Shown: positions 1 to 12,083, counted from the first letter of the stretch. The stretch is DNA of 64,000 bases from Anaerolineae bacterium (GCA_019912965.1 JAIOHM010000029.1:1-64000); one strand, 5' to 3'. The notes: generated from the letters alone by a model not told the origin. Translations and numbers: made by a program.

Positions 1-139
1 GTTTGAGTTCATTGAGGTGTTCTACAATCGTCAGCGCTTGCACTCGTCTCTGGGCTACCGCAGCCCACTGACATTTGAAACCGCTCATTTATCCTGAGGG
101 TGTCTCTTATTCATCCTCCACCAAAACGGGTCAAGTCCA
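1..139 (+). mobile_element. Right end of an IS3-family insertion sequence (truncated by window edge)
   Basis: The window opens inside the last codons of an IS3-type transposase. The 42 bases after the stop end in a stretch which, read from the outside on the minus strand, begins TGGACTTGACCCG. That resembles the terminal inverted repeats of IS3/IS150-group elements, which often begin TGRACYKGACCC. The left end lies outside the window, so the boundary near 139 and any target duplication cannot be confirmed. Confidence 0.6.
2..97 (+). CDS. IS3-family transposase (OrfB, DDE integrase core), C-terminal 31 residues only
   Basis: Reading from base 2, the frame encodes a tail with [16 protein letters not shown], the conserved C-terminal signature of IS3-family OrfB (rve domain: YN..R.H..LGY.SP). 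It ends with TGA at 95-97. The catalytic DDE residues would lie upstream of the window. The family catalyses copy-out/paste-in transposition through a circular intermediate. Whether the element is intact cannot be told from this fragment. Confidence 0.85.
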   Translation, partial: FEFIEVFYNRQRLHSSLGYRSPLTFETAHLS

Positions 140-258
140 GACATCCTGAATCGTAGTAATTCGCACCTTACAGCAAAATAACGAATATGTAAGGTTCTCT
201 ACATTATAAGGAACGTGGTAGTATTAGAGGGCTTAAGAAATCAATATGGGACTAATGC

Positions 259-1038
259 ATGAGTGCAATCTACGCCATAGGGGATATTCACGGGCATTAC
301 GAAAAGTTAGTCAAACTGCTATGTGGGGCAGGGCTGATTAATGAACAGGTGAAGTGGTCAGGCAGCAGTAAGACACTATGTTTTATGGGGGATTTTGTAG
401 ATCGTGGCCCGGATGGGGTCGGCACGGTTGAACTGGTGATGCGTCTTCAGTCGGAAGCGGCTGAGGTGGGTGGTCGGGTGCTGGCAGTGATGGGCAACCA
501 TGATCTATACATTCCAATGGTGCAGCAATATCCTGATGCCGTCACTGAACAGGGATTCGCTTTCCGATCGGTGTGGTTGCGGAACGGTGGGCTCATATCT
601 GATCTGGAAGATTTCACAACAGAACAAATTCATTGGCTTGCAAATCTTCCCGTCATGTTGTTGGTGGGGGATAAGTTGATTATCCACGCGGACTCGCTGC
701 TCTACACCAATTATGGTAAGACTGTTGACGAGGTTAATCAGGCAGTCGCAACCCTGTTTGCCGAGTCAGATTTACCGGGTATTGGACAATTGATGAAGCG
801 GTTCGCGACGCGCGAAGCCTTTCTGGACTCGGAACAGGGGGTACGGATCGCCGCTGATTTTTTAGCGACTTATGGTGGATCACAAATTATTCACGGTCAC
901 ACACCTATCACCACCATTACCGGACAGCCATCTAGCGAAATCACAGAGCCGTTGGTTTATGCCAATGGATTATGTGTGAATATCGACGGCGGGATGTATA
1001 TGGGCGGTTCGGGGTTTGTCCACATCATAAGATCGTAA
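259..1038 (+). CDS. PPP-family metallophosphatase (protein phosphatase / diadenosine tetraphosphatase type)
   Basis: This 259-residue protein carries the full calcineurin-like PPP signature: GDIHG at residues 8-12, GDFVDRGP at 44-51 and GNHD at 79-82. Metal-ligand histidines follow in IIHAD near 142 and IIHGHTP near 213. These bind a dinuclear metal centre that hydrolyses phosphomonoesters or dinucleoside polyphosphates. The length fits bacterial PrpA/PrpE or ApaH-like enzymes, and the sequence does not separate a Ser/Thr phosphatase from an Ap4A hydrolase. GNHD instead of GNHE is a common bacterial variant. It is predicted to be cytoplasmic, with no signal or membrane segment. The ATG at 259 lacks a strong Shine-Dalgarno site. 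An out-of-frame ATG at 255 was rejected. The gene sits alone between the IS remnant and a regulator gene. Confidence 0.85.
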   Translation: MSAIYAIGDIHGHYEKLVKLLCGAGLINEQVKWSGSSKTLCFMGDFVDRGPDGVGTVELVMRLQSEAAEVGGRVLAVMGNHDLYIPMVQQYPDAVTEQGFAFRSVWLRNGGLISDLEDFTTEQIHWLANLPVMLLVGDKLIIHADSLLYTNYGKTVDEVNQAVATLFAESDLPGIGQLMKRFATREAFLDSEQGVRIAADFLATYGGSQIIHGHTPITTITGQPSSEITEPLVYANGLCVNIDGGMYMGGSGFVHIIRS

Positions 1039-1083
1039 TGTGTTAAAATCGGATAATCCGTTCAATGCACTATTTTGTGAGTG

Positions 1084-3501
1084 ATGATCGCCTCTGCGCT
1101 TCCTGCACAACCAACCACCTTTATTGGTCGGGCAGACGAAATGGCCGAAATTGTCCGTTTACTTGCTGATCCAGCCTGTCGGTTGTTGACGCTGGTTGGC
1201 CCCGGCGGAATTGGCAAAACCCGCCTGGCGCTGGAAGTGGCCGGAAAACTGGACTTCCCTGACGGCGCACATTTTGTTTCCCTCCAACCCCTCTCCGCCC
1301 CGGATTTTATCATTTCGGCGGTAGGCGGTGCTGTCGATTTTCAGTTTTATTCAGGCGGCAATCCACTGGAACAGCTCACATATTATCTGCGGGATAAATC
1401 GCTGCTGCTGATTGTCGATAATCTCGAACATCTGTTGGATGGTGTCGATGTTCTGAGCGATTTGCTGGCAGATGCACCGGGGTTGAAAGTGCTGGCGACC
1501 TCACGCGAGGCGTTAAATCTTCAAGAAGAATGGTTATACAGCATCTCCGGCATGGCGTTTCCGGCTACAGCGGACGTGCAGGATAGGGAAGCATATCCGG
1601 CGGTTCGTCTATTCGTGCAGAATGCCCGTCGTTTGCGCCCGGATTTTGCGCTTGAACATGAGATCGTCGGGGTTGTTCGGGTATGCGCGTTGGTCGAGGG
1701 GATGCCGCTGGCATTGGAACTGGCGGCTTCATGGGTGCGGACGTTGAACTGTGCCGAAATTGCCGATGAGATTACCCAGAGTTTGGATATTCTGGAAACG
1801 CCCGTCCGCAATGTTCCGCTGCGTCATCGCAGTATGCGGGCGGTGCTGGAACAATCCTGGAAACTGCTCTCATCCGCTGAACAGGAAACCTTTGCCCGGT
1901 TGTCGGTTTTCCGGGGTGGCTTTAATCGTGCGGCGGCTGAGGCGGTGGCAGGGGCTTCGCTGCGGATGCTGTCTACGCTAGTCAATAAATCGCTGCTGCG
2001 CCGGGATGTGGATGGTCGTTATGATATTCACGAACTGCTGCGGCAGTACGGGGAAGAACAGCTCCGCGCTGCGCCCCAAAACTGGATAGAAGCGCATGAT
2101 CGTCATGCGGCCTGCTTTGCCGAATTTATGGGTGGGCAGTGGTTTGAGCTGCGTTCTGCGCGTCAGCAAGAATCAGTAGCCGTGATTGAAGCTGAGATCG
2201 AAAATGTGCGAACAGCGTGGTTGTATGCGGCGAACGAACATAAACTGACCAATCTTTATCAGGCCGCCAATGCCATGTGGAGCTTCCATATGCTCACATT
2301 CCATGAAAAAGATGGTCTGGAATTGTTCCACCGTGCGGTAGAGGCTGTGCGTCCGATTGCAGCAGATGATGAATCGCGGCGCGTGCTGGGTAAATTGTTA
2401 ATTCACTACGGTTCGCTGCTGGACGAAAAATACGAAAAAGAAGATGCCAAAGCTGCGCTGGATGAAGGGCTGGTTTTGCTGCAAGCCTGTGGCTCGCCGG
2501 AAGAATTGGTTATCGGGCGGAACTCGCTGCTGCACCACTACATCAGCCGTTTTGGGTGGCTGGTGCCGCCGGATGCTGATCCCGCCCGTTGGATTGAACC
2601 TGATCGCTTGGCGCAAGAAAATCTGCGTATGGCGCGGGAAGTCGGTCATGCTTGGTTGATAGCCGAATGTCAGTATGCTTTGGCTTTGCTGCGCTTTGTT
2701 CAAGATGATTTAACCGAGGCGCGGCAAATTGGCGAAGAAGCCTTGCAGGTCGCCGAACGCAGCGGGGATGCAGCCTTGATTGGCGCTGTCGCTGGCTCAT
2801 TCCTCGGACGGGTGCTGGAGAAGTTGGGCGATTATACGAGGTCGAAACAGATGCGGCTCTACAGCAATCGCGTGTTAGAGCAAGCCGGGTATTGGATGCC
2901 AATCGGCTGGAATTATCAGGGGCTTGGTTACATTGCTTTTCTGGAAAAACAGTACGCCGAAGCCCAACGCGCCTATCAGCAGAGCTTACGGGTCTACATG
3001 AACCTGTATGGTCATCCACATCGTTATGGTCAGATGAGTCAGGCATTGGTGAACGTTGGCAAATTATGGGCTGTTCAGGGGCGAATCCATGATGCCGTCG
3101 CGTTGCTGATAGCTGTTACAATCAATCCGCGCAGCACAGTTGAGGCACGCATTTGGGCAGAGGAGGAATTGACCCGGTTCCGCGCCGAACTTGCGCCGGA
3201 GGTGTATATCACCGCATCTGAACACGCCAAGACGCTGGACATTGAAGCTACGGCTCAAGCATTTATCAACCAGCCTGTAGACGACCAACTCCCGAATGTT
3301 CTTCCCGATGGTCTAACCGCGCGTGAGGTCGAAATTTTGCATTTGGTCGCGGCAGGGCGCTCCAATCGTGAAATTGCGGAAGCACTGATTTTCTCGGTTG
3401 GAACTGTTAAATGGTATATCAACCAGATTTACAGCAAACTCGGGGTTGGCAGCCGTACACAGGCTGTTGCTCGCGCTCGTGAACTCCATCTTCTCACGTA
3501 G
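1084..3501 (+). CDS. LuxR-family transcriptional regulator with N-terminal NTPase (NB-ARC/AAA) and TPR-like middle
   Basis: This is a large regulator of about 805 residues. An N-terminal ATPase module has Walker A GPGGIGKT near residue 40 and a Walker B-like LLIVDN near 109, with an MPLALELAASW motif near 208 that is typical of predicted ATPases in MalT/AfsR-like regulators. A long helical, TPR-like region follows. A C-terminal LuxR helix-turn-helix begins at LTAREVEILHLVAAGRSNREI and contains GTVKWYINQIYSKLGV. Members of this class use nucleotide binding to switch oligomeric state and activate transcription; the ligand here is unknown. The start is ambiguous: GTG at 1081 directly precedes ATG at 1084, and neither has a good ribosome site. 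It may share a transcript with the phosphatase 45 bases upstream. No target can be named. Confidence 0.85.
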   Translation: MIASALPAQPTTFIGRADEMAEIVRLLADPACRLLTLVGPGGIGKTRLALEVAGKLDFPDGAHFVSLQPLSAPDFIISAVGGAVDFQFYSGGNPLEQLTYYLRDKSLLLIVDNLEHLLDGVDVLSDLLADAPGLKVLATSREALNLQEEWLYSISGMAFPATADVQDREAYPAVRLFVQNARRLRPDFALEHEIVGVVRVCALVEGMPLALELAASWVRTLNCAEIADEITQSLDILETPVRNVPLRHRSMRAVLEQSWKLLSSAEQETFARLSVFRGGFNRAAAEAVAGASLRMLSTLVNKSLLRRDVDGRYDIHELLRQYGEEQLRAAPQNWIEAHDRHAACFAEFMGGQWFELRSARQQESVAVIEAEIENVRTAWLYAANEHKLTNLYQAANAMWSFHMLTFHEKDGLELFHRAVEAVRPIAADDESRRVLGKLLIHYGSLLDEKYEKEDAKAALDEGLVLLQACGSPEELVIGRNSLLHHYISRFGWLVPPDADPARWIEPDRLAQENLRMAREVGHAWLIAECQYALALLRFVQDDLTEARQIGEEALQVAERSGDAALIGAVAGSFLGRVLEKLGDYTRSKQMRLYSNRVLEQAGYWMPIGWNYQGLGYIAFLEKQYAEAQRAYQQSLRVYMNLYGHPHRYGQMSQALVNVGKLWAVQGRIHDAVALLIAVTINPRSTVEARIWAEEELTRFRAELAPEVYITASEHAKTLDIEATAQAFINQPVDDQLPNVLPDGLTAREVEILHLVAAGRSNREIAEALIFSVGTVKWYINQIYSKLGVGSRTQAVARARELHLLT

Positions 3502-3626
3502 CGGTTCCTCTGTTTACCTGATTATCCTAAAATTCCCAACCCCCTAACCTACCTTTCGATAGGTGATTGTCGCCCGGTTTGGCGCGTATCGTAAGGCTGT
3601 AAATGATGTTGAGGAGGTTGTGAACC

Positions 3627-3836
3627 ATGATGAACATGATTGATCCAAACATTGCCAAAGCGGCTTTGAAGCAGATTGCCGAAGATCAACTGTCGTACAG
3701 CGAAACGGATGCCCTTCCAGATGACCAACCCAGGCAGCCCGGATTCTTCGCCCGTTTGCTGCGCCGTGCATCCTATGTATCGTCGCCCGTGCAGTTCACG
3801 TCGGAAGTCCGCCAGCCCGCCCAGGAAACCGGCTAG
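3627..3836 (+). CDS. Small hypothetical protein (69 aa)
   Basis: This short frame is judged real because a strong ribosome site (GAGGAGG at 3611-3617) precedes ATG at 3627 and a clear terminator follows its stop. The product has an acidic, helical N-terminal half (AKAALKQIAEDQLSYSETDA), a basic patch (FARLLRRASYVSS) and a polar tail. No known domain, signal peptide or membrane segment is visible. A second ATG at 3630 is also in frame. The gene stands alone between the LuxR-like regulator and convergent ftsH. Its function is unknown; a small regulatory or adaptor protein is only a guess. Confidence 0.55.
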   Translation: MMNMIDPNIAKAALKQIAEDQLSYSETDALPDDQPRQPGFFARLLRRASYVSSPVQFTSEVRQPAQETG

Positions 3837-3849
3837 TGAAGGGAAAAAG

Positions 3850-3886
3850 AAAGCGCCTCGGAAATGTAGCTTCCGGGGCGCTTTTA
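3850..3886. terminator. Bidirectional intrinsic terminator between the 69-aa gene and ftsH
   Basis: A 14-bp stem (AAAGCGCCTCGGAA paired with TTCCGGGGCGCTTT, one G-T pair) encloses a 7-base loop. A T run follows on the plus strand and an A-rich stretch precedes it, so it can terminate both convergent transcripts. Confidence 0.85.
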
Positions 3887-3907
3887 TTTATGGGAAAGCG
3901 GGAAGGA

Positions 3908-5881
3908 TTAATCCCCGGGTGTTGCCTGTATATCCGGGCTGATGCCCCGCAAAGGATTCTCGGAAGTTGGCTGTACACCAGCGATTTCGTAAACGCGGCT
4001 GCCATCCACCACTTCAGTATTCAGCAGTTCCTGAGCCAATGCATCCAGTTTTTCGCGATTTTCACGCAGCAGCTTGACCGTATGGGTGTGAGCCTCGTCC
4101 ACAATGCGTCGAACTTCAGCATCAATGCGGGCAGCCGTTTCTTCGCTGTAGCTGCGCCCCTGTGAGAGTGAATAGCCCAGGAATGGTTGGCGTTCATTGT
4201 CGCCAAAGTTCAGCGGGCCAAGCGCATCACTCATGCCGAACTCTGATACCATCCGTCGTGCCATATCGGTTACACGCTTCAGGTCGTTGGAAGCGCCAGT
4301 GGTGATTTGCCCAATTGCGACTTCTTCTGCCGCACGTCCGCCCAACAGCATCCACATCCGGGTGATCAGGTATTCGCGTGAGTAATTGCGACGGTCATCG
4401 TCAGGCATAGAGGCAGTAACACCAAGCGCCTGCCCACGCGGAACAATGGTCACTTTGAATACCGGGTCTGCGCCGGGTGTCAATGCGCCAACCATTGCGT
4501 GGCCGGCTTCATGATAGGCCACGACCCGTCTTTCTTCCTGATTGGAAAGGGGTGGGCTTTCCGTACCCAACACGATGCGGTCGAAGGCATCCAGAAAATC
4601 GCGCTGGCTGATCTTCTTGACACCACGCCGTGCGGCAGTCAAGGCAGCTTCATTTGCCAGATTTGCGAGGTCTGCACCAGAAAAGCCGATAGTGGCTTTT
4701 GATATTGCTTCCAGATCAATGTTGCTGTCCAAAGGCTTGCCCTGAGTATGAATCCGCAAGATATTCAGGCGTCCGGCTCTGTCTGCCAACCCAACCGTCA
4801 CCTGACGATCAAAACGTCCGGGGCGCAGCAATGCCGGGTCAAGTACATCCGGGCGGTTGGTTGCTGCCATGACGATCACACTTTCGTTCTGATCGAATCC
4901 GTCCATCTCCGCCAGCATCTGATTAAGCGTTTGTTCACGTTCGTCATTGCCGCCGCCTAAACCCGCGCCACGCTGCCGACCTACGGCGTCGATTTCGTCA
5001 ATGAATACGATACTGGGGGCGGCGTCCTTTGCCTTTTTGAACAAGTCTCGCACCCGGCTTGCGCCTACACCAACGAACATTTCCACGAATTCCGAGGCAG
5101 CAATGCTGAAAAAAGCAACATTAGCTTCGCCTGCCACCGCCCGCGCCAGCAGGGTTTTACCCGTTCCGGGGGGGCCAATCAGCAGTACACCGCGCGGGAT
5201 TCGTGCGCCCAGTGCGATGTATTTATCCGGTTCTTTCAGGAAGTCTACAATTTCCACCAGTTCGGATTTGGCTGCATCCTGCCCGGCCACATCCGCGAAT
5301 GTCACCTGCGGACGTTCGATGGTGTATTCGCGCGCTTGCGTTCGCCCAAAGCCAAATACATTGCCCATTTGCCCCTGTGCCCGTCGTGCCGACCATAGGA
5401 AAAAGCCTAACAGCAGCAGCAGCGGCGCGAAGTTCAGCAAAAAGACCAGAATGGCGGAAGGTTCCGAAAACTGCGAAACCACCATCACATCTTTTTCATC
5501 CAGCAGCGGTGCGAGTTCCGGGTCGCTGAAAGGCAGCAGGGTGGTCGTGAAGGCGCGCACATTCTGCTGTTGAGTGCCCTGTTGCAGTAGTGGAGAACCA
5601 TCAGGTGGATACAGGCGCGATGATTTAAGAACCCCGCGAGCCACATTTTCCTGAAAGGTCACTTGTGCTACATTATCCGCCGCAATTTGGTCGCGGAAGA
5701 AATCATATGAAATTTGCACCGTCTGTTCGCCTGTCGCTTCGCTCAACATGCTTGGCAGGCGAAAGAAGGCCCATCCGAGCAGCGCAATCCACAGCACCGG
5801 CCACACCCAACGGGGGATGCGAAACTGCGGGCCAGGAGGCGGAGTCGGTTTTTTATCGTCTGAGTTACCAGGAGGTTGCAC
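3908..5881 (-). CDS. ftsH: ATP-dependent zinc metalloprotease FtsH
   Basis: FtsH is a membrane-bound AAA+ protease that degrades misfolded membrane proteins and short-lived regulators. The 657-residue product has the full architecture: TM1 near residues 26-42, an extracytoplasmic domain, TM2 near 143-163, Walker A GPPGTGKT at 236-243, Walker B FIDEID at 293-298, the second region of homology with RPGRFD at 353-358, and the zinc motif HEAGH at 457-461. A Pro-rich cytosolic N-terminus precedes TM1. Translation starts at GTG (5881). An upstream ATG at 5902 runs into a stop after four codons, so GTG is the only reasonable start, with a weak ribosome site. Length and domain order are normal. The gene is single and converges on the terminator at 3850-3886. 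Confidence 0.97.
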   Translation of the reverse strand: MQPPGNSDDKKPTPPPGPQFRIPRWVWPVLWIALLGWAFFRLPSMLSEATGEQTVQISYDFFRDQIAADNVAQVTFQENVARGVLKSSRLYPPDGSPLLQQGTQQQNVRAFTTTLLPFSDPELAPLLDEKDVMVVSQFSEPSAILVFLLNFAPLLLLLGFFLWSARRAQGQMGNVFGFGRTQAREYTIERPQVTFADVAGQDAAKSELVEIVDFLKEPDKYIALGARIPRGVLLIGPPGTGKTLLARAVAGEANVAFFSIAASEFVEMFVGVGASRVRDLFKKAKDAAPSIVFIDEIDAVGRQRGAGLGGGNDEREQTLNQMLAEMDGFDQNESVIVMAATNRPDVLDPALLRPGRFDRQVTVGLADRAGRLNILRIHTQGKPLDSNIDLEAISKATIGFSGADLANLANEAALTAARRGVKKISQRDFLDAFDRIVLGTESPPLSNQEERRVVAYHEAGHAMVGALTPGADPVFKVTIVPRGQALGVTASMPDDDRRNYSREYLITRMWMLLGGRAAEEVAIGQITTGASNDLKRVTDMARRMVSEFGMSDALGPLNFGDNERQPFLGYSLSQGRSYSEETAARIDAEVRRIVDEAHTHTVKLLRENREKLDALAQELLNTEVVDGSRVYEIAGVQPTSENPLRGISPDIQATPGD

Positions 5882-6144
5882 GTTTTTACCCTAATTTCTG
5901 TTCATCAGCATGATGAGAATAACAGAACCAACGGCGGATTGCACACAAATGCGCCGTGATATTGCTTTAAGCATACGAATCGAGTGTTAGAAGTGTATGA
6001 GCGCGGTATCATATCCATATCATTTCCTGCTGCAAAACCCCGGAAAATGGGGGTGTTTGCGTTGAGAGGGAGTCAGTTGCGTTTGTTGATGCTGTGTTAT
6101 ATGCTGGTTCTTATCGTAAAGATTATTTCGCCCCGGAAAGCAGC

Positions 6145-6798
6145 ATGACCAGCGACGTTCACGAACAACCCCTTACCCCGGATGATGTGACTATTGCTTC
6201 CGCTTCGCGCCTGCGCCCAGCGGATATGCCCGAAGCGGTTGCCTCGCGTGATAGTGCGCCCTGGCTGGTGCGGCAGGCGCTTGACCATCCAGAAACCCTT
6301 TCGGTGGAATTGGCCGCGCGCTTTCCCGGTCTACCCCTAATGACGGTTATTCGCCTGCGAGAAGTGGACGCCAAAACGGGACGTGGACTGGCTGTCCTGA
6401 CCAGTTCGGATGGGGTAGCCGCCATGCGAATCGAATTGGATTCGGCTTCGCAGTTGCTCGAATTCACTTTTAGCTATGGCGGAATGCTGGCGCTGCGCTT
6501 CCAGATCGACGGCTTAAGTGTTAAAGATCGCGCCAACTTTCTGGAACGAATGCAGTTAGATGGCGATCATTCAGCCTATCTTTGGGGTGAGGTACGGTGG
6601 ATGCACGATTACCTGATTGGGGTTTCACGCCGTCAGGGGGCAAATCAGTTCATCAACCTCTATGCTTTCTCGCGTCACAATACCGAGGCAGCCGTGCGCC
6701 TCAAGCCGGATATATGTAGTCAACTGCTGAACTGGCTGGCCGACCATTGGAAAGAAGAAGAGACAACCAAAGAACAACCGTCTATAACGGGCTGGTAA
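6145..6798 (+). CDS. Hypothetical protein (about 217 aa)
   Basis: I do not recognise a family. The frame is open from GTG 6094, but the ATG at 6145 with GGAAAG just upstream looks like the better start, since the preceding codons lack protein-like character. The product is soluble with no signal peptide. An N-terminal part has PWLVRQALDHPETLSVELAA, a central beta-rich stretch contains LEFTFSYGGMLALRFQIDGL, and a helical C-terminus has LLNWLADHW before a charged tail. It is transcribed away from ftsH and stands alone. Codon usage is like the neighbours, so it is probably a real gene, but no function can be assigned. Confidence 0.6.
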   Translation: MTSDVHEQPLTPDDVTIASASRLRPADMPEAVASRDSAPWLVRQALDHPETLSVELAARFPGLPLMTVIRLREVDAKTGRGLAVLTSSDGVAAMRIELDSASQLLEFTFSYGGMLALRFQIDGLSVKDRANFLERMQLDGDHSAYLWGEVRWMHDYLIGVSRRQGANQFINLYAFSRHNTEAAVRLKPDICSQLLNWLADHWKEEETTKEQPSITGW

Positions 6799-6987
6799 TC
6801 ACCTGTTCTACGAAATGAGTTTCCACTTTTCCCATAGGGTCAAAACTTCGCGCCATAATGATTCAGTCTATTGGCATTAAATCCGTTGCTTTTAACCCAT
6901 CTCTTTGCCACAATCGTTATATCTCCTATTTGAATGATCGCCCTTAGTCTGATCTGTACGGTGATGGCTGGTGGCTGAAAGCTAAAT

Positions 6988-9042
<2,055 letters not shown>

Positions 9043-9063
9043 CTTGGCGTCTTGGCGGTTCAA

Positions 9064-9540
9064 ATGACTTCGGAGCAAACCCCCCAGGAATACTTCCACC
9101 TTATCCTGCTCACAGTGGTTGGGCAGGCTTTCACAGCGGCTGGGTATGTGCTGGAAGATGATCCTGTGCGCTGGGCAGGCGGGATGTTTCGTTTCGCCAA
9201 ATCGTTGGATTCTGACTTGAATGCATTCATCGAATTTCAACTTTTAGCCTATGTCGAAACCCAGTGGGCATCCCGACAGCCATCCCGCTTCCGTATCACA
9301 CTGACCCGCACAGATCAATCAGTCCCTGCCTTACCCAGTTTGCACTCAAATTATGCCCGCCGTGATCTGAGTGCATTGGTAGTGGAGGATTTCGGTGTGG
9401 CGATTTTGCCTTCTGCTGCACACTGGTGGGTTTTTTCCAATACTGACGAATTGGGCAAAGCATTAGCCGAAGCTGGACATCTGGTTATCGGTTATGGAAT
9501 GCCGTGGTTAAGCGGTGATTTAATCCCACCGTTGGATTAG
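9064..9540 (+). CDS. Hypothetical protein (about 158 aa)
   Basis: This is a short soluble protein that I cannot place in a family. It contains FIEFQLLAYVETQWASRQPSR and a C-terminal HWWVFSNTDELGKALAEAGHLV. The pattern of a helix followed by alternating hydrophobic strands suggests a small alpha/beta domain. The frame is open from TTG 9052, but ATG 9064 is chosen because the bases before it (cttggcgtcttggcggtt) belong to a dispersed intergenic repeat type rather than to coding sequence. It lies 21 bases after the DUF255 gene and may be co-transcribed with it. Confidence 0.55.
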   Translation: MTSEQTPQEYFHLILLTVVGQAFTAAGYVLEDDPVRWAGGMFRFAKSLDSDLNAFIEFQLLAYVETQWASRQPSRFRITLTRTDQSVPALPSLHSNYARRDLSALVVEDFGVAILPSAAHWWVFSNTDELGKALAEAGHLVIGYGMPWLSGDLIPPLD

Positions 9541-9591
9541 CGTTGGGTAAAAGTCATTGACTCTCGCCCTGCCCACCGCCATAATCCCCCT

Positions 9592-12069
9592 ATGATGCAA
9601 ATAAGTTTTCAGTTTTCAGCCTTCAGTTCTCAGTTTTGGAAACCTCTGCGAACCGCTGTGTTCTCTGTAATTTTGCGGTTGGTTTTCTCTCTCTTTTTAC
9701 TCTCATCCTGCAATCTGGGTGAGCAACCTGCTGTGATTTACGTCACTGCCACATTTGAACCCGCTACTGCCGGGCCAACGCTGCCTCCCACCGAAACACC
9801 ACTGCCAACCATTCCACCAACACCAACCGTTCCGCCAGAAGTAGCCCTGCAAATTGCCGATCAGTATTTGACCAACGGCTATTTTGAAAATGCTGTTGCC
9901 ACTTATCAAATCGTGCTGACTAATGCACCATCGCCGGATATCGCCGCCTCGGCAGCTTTCGGTTTGGGGCGCGCTGCCCTGCGCGAGGGGTTATTTGCCG
10001 ATGCGGTTAATTCCCTGACCGATTTTATCAATCGTTACCCAACCGATGGACGTGCAGTACGGGCATATTTTTTGCGCGGCGATGCCTATATGGGGTTATC
10101 ACAGTGGGCAGCGGCGCTGGCGGATTTTCAATATTACCTCCAACAGCGTCCCGGTTTGGTGGATAGCTACGCATGGGAACGCATTGCGGATGCTCAAGTC
10201 GCGCTGGGGCAGTTGGATGAAGCTCTGCTAAGTTATAAAGCGGCGGCGGATGCTGGGCGTACCCTCGTCCCCGAACTCGCATTGCGCGAAAAAGTTGCTC
10301 AGGTAAACGTCACCGCTGGTCAACCGCAGGAAGCCTTGAATCAGTACACCGCGATTTTAGCTGTCGCTCAAAATGCACCCTACCGTGCCCTTATCGAGTT
10401 CCGCGCTGCCCAAACCCTGATTGACACAGGCGACACCGAAAATGGTCTGGCACGTATGGAAAAGATTCTCAGCACTTACCCGGAAACATCTCAGGCCTAT
10501 GACGCCATGCAAATCCTGCTTGCTGCCGAACGTGAGGTGGATGATTATGCGCGGGGGCGTATCAGCTTCTTTTACGGCGATTATCAGGATTCAATCGAAG
10601 CCTTGACGCGCTACTCAACCCAGAACACATTGGCAAATATCCCGGCGGAACTGCATCTGCTTTTGGGACGTGCTTACCGGGAAATCGGCAATGGGGCGGC
10701 AGCGAATGTCGCTTTTCAAACGGTGATTGACCAGTATCCTACCGACCCGGCTTTTGGGCAGGCATTGTTGGAGCAGGGGCGGACGAAATTTCTGGCAACG
10801 GATATTGATGGGGCGATAGAGCAGTATCTCAGCATTGGTGATAACTACGACTATCTGCCTGAAGCGGCAGAGGCGTTGTGGCGTGCGGGCTATCTCTACG
10901 GCACCAATGAAAACCCTACTGAGTCGCGTGCGGTTTTTGAACGGCTGGCAGCAGCTTATCCGGATACCGAACAGGCGCGTAGCGGACTTTTTCTGGCAGC
11001 ATCGGCTGCTTATAACCTGAATGATCTTGCCGGAGCAGAACGGCTCTACGCCCGGTTGGCTACCACCACAACAGGTGAAGATCAGGCGGCAGCTTATCTT
11101 TGGGTCGGTCGGCTGGCGCAAGGACGTGGCGACTCGCGCACGGCTGAAGAAGCCTTCAAACTCGCGGCAAGTGCCGCGCCCGACACCTACTTTAGTGCCC
11201 GTGCTGCCGATATTCTCGCGGGCCGCGACTCATTTGCCCGTCCAACAACCTTCAAATTTGAGTTTGATGAAGCCGCGCAGCGTGCCGAAGCCGAAGCTTG
11301 GTTGCGGCAAACCTTTAGCCTGACTCAGGAAGGTGATCTCTGGCCTCTCACCCCCAATTTACAAACCGATGCGCGATTGATTCGTGGCAATGAATTGTGG
11401 GCGGTGGGTGCCAATGCGGCAGCGGAAGTTGAATTTGGCGACATTATCGAAGCCTACCAGAACGACGGGTTGGCTTCCTATCAGTTAGCCATTTTCCTGC
11501 GGGGTATTGGTGCTTATCAGCCCTCGGTGCTGGCTGGGGCGAACGTTATCCGTGCTGCCGGGGTTCCTACGTTGGATGCACCACCTTACATCGCCCGGAT
11601 GCGTTATCCCGCCTATTATCTGGATGTTGTGCTGAATGTCGCGCAGCGCCGGAATATAGACCCCCTCCTGCTGTTTTCCTTGATTCGTCACGAGAGTCTG
11701 TTTGATACTTATGCTACCGCTGCCGCCGGTGAGAAGGGCTTGACGCAGGTTGTCCCGGCAACGGCACAGTACATAGCCGACGAATTACAATGGCCGGATT
11801 ATCAGCATAGTGATCTGTTTCGGCCTTATGCCGGAATCGAGTTTGGGGCTTTTTATCTGGAAGAGCAGCTTCGGCGTTTTGATGAAAACGTACAGGCCGC
11901 TTTAGCAGGATATAACGCTGGGCCGGGGCGCGCCATCACGTGGCTGGAACTTTCGGGTGACGACCCTGACCAGTTCATGACCACCATCACAATTGAAAGC
12001 ACCCGCATCTACGTGCAGCGCATCTATGGATTTTACAGTATCTATCGGGCTTTGTACGGGGCAGGGTAG
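9592..12069 (+). CDS. Lipoprotein with TPR repeats and C-terminal lytic transglycosylase (SLT) domain
   Basis: This 825-residue protein has a lipobox LLSSC (Cys near residue 40), a Thr/Pro linker, and a long array of TPR-like helical repeats (residues about 85-560) such as AYFLRGDAYMGLSQWAAALAD. The C-terminal lytic transglycosylase domain contains DPLLLFSLIRHES (catalytic Glu 701), GEKGLTQVVPATAQ and AALAGYNAGPGRA. The order resembles Slt70: helical superhelix then catalytic domain. It should cleave peptidoglycan glycan strands from the outer face of the membrane. The first 20 or so codons lie in repeat-like DNA (see findings). The start may be ATG 9592, ATG 9595 or GTG 9658, and all keep the lipobox. 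It is probably its own unit, ending at the hairpin near 12.1 kb. Confidence 0.9.
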   Translation: MMQISFQFSAFSSQFWKPLRTAVFSVILRLVFSLFLLSSCNLGEQPAVIYVTATFEPATAGPTLPPTETPLPTIPPTPTVPPEVALQIADQYLTNGYFENAVATYQIVLTNAPSPDIAASAAFGLGRAALREGLFADAVNSLTDFINRYPTDGRAVRAYFLRGDAYMGLSQWAAALADFQYYLQQRPGLVDSYAWERIADAQVALGQLDEALLSYKAAADAGRTLVPELALREKVAQVNVTAGQPQEALNQYTAILAVAQNAPYRALIEFRAAQTLIDTGDTENGLARMEKILSTYPETSQAYDAMQILLAAEREVDDYARGRISFFYGDYQDSIEALTRYSTQNTLANIPAELHLLLGRAYREIGNGAAANVAFQTVIDQYPTDPAFGQALLEQGRTKFLATDIDGAIEQYLSIGDNYDYLPEAAEALWRAGYLYGTNENPTESRAVFERLAAAYPDTEQARSGLFLAASAAYNLNDLAGAERLYARLATTTTGEDQAAAYLWVGRLAQGRGDSRTAEEAFKLAASAAPDTYFSARAADILAGRDSFARPTTFKFEFDEAAQRAEAEAWLRQTFSLTQEGDLWPLTPNLQTDARLIRGNELWAVGANAAAEVEFGDIIEAYQNDGLASYQLAIFLRGIGAYQPSVLAGANVIRAAGVPTLDAPPYIARMRYPAYYLDVVLNVAQRRNIDPLLLFSLIRHESLFDTYATAAAGEKGLTQVVPATAQYIADELQWPDYQHSDLFRPYAGIEFGAFYLEEQLRRFDENVQAALAGYNAGPGRAITWLELSGDDPDQFMTTITIESTRIYVQRIYGFYSIYRALYGAG

Positions 12070-12083
12070 AAATCTATACATAA

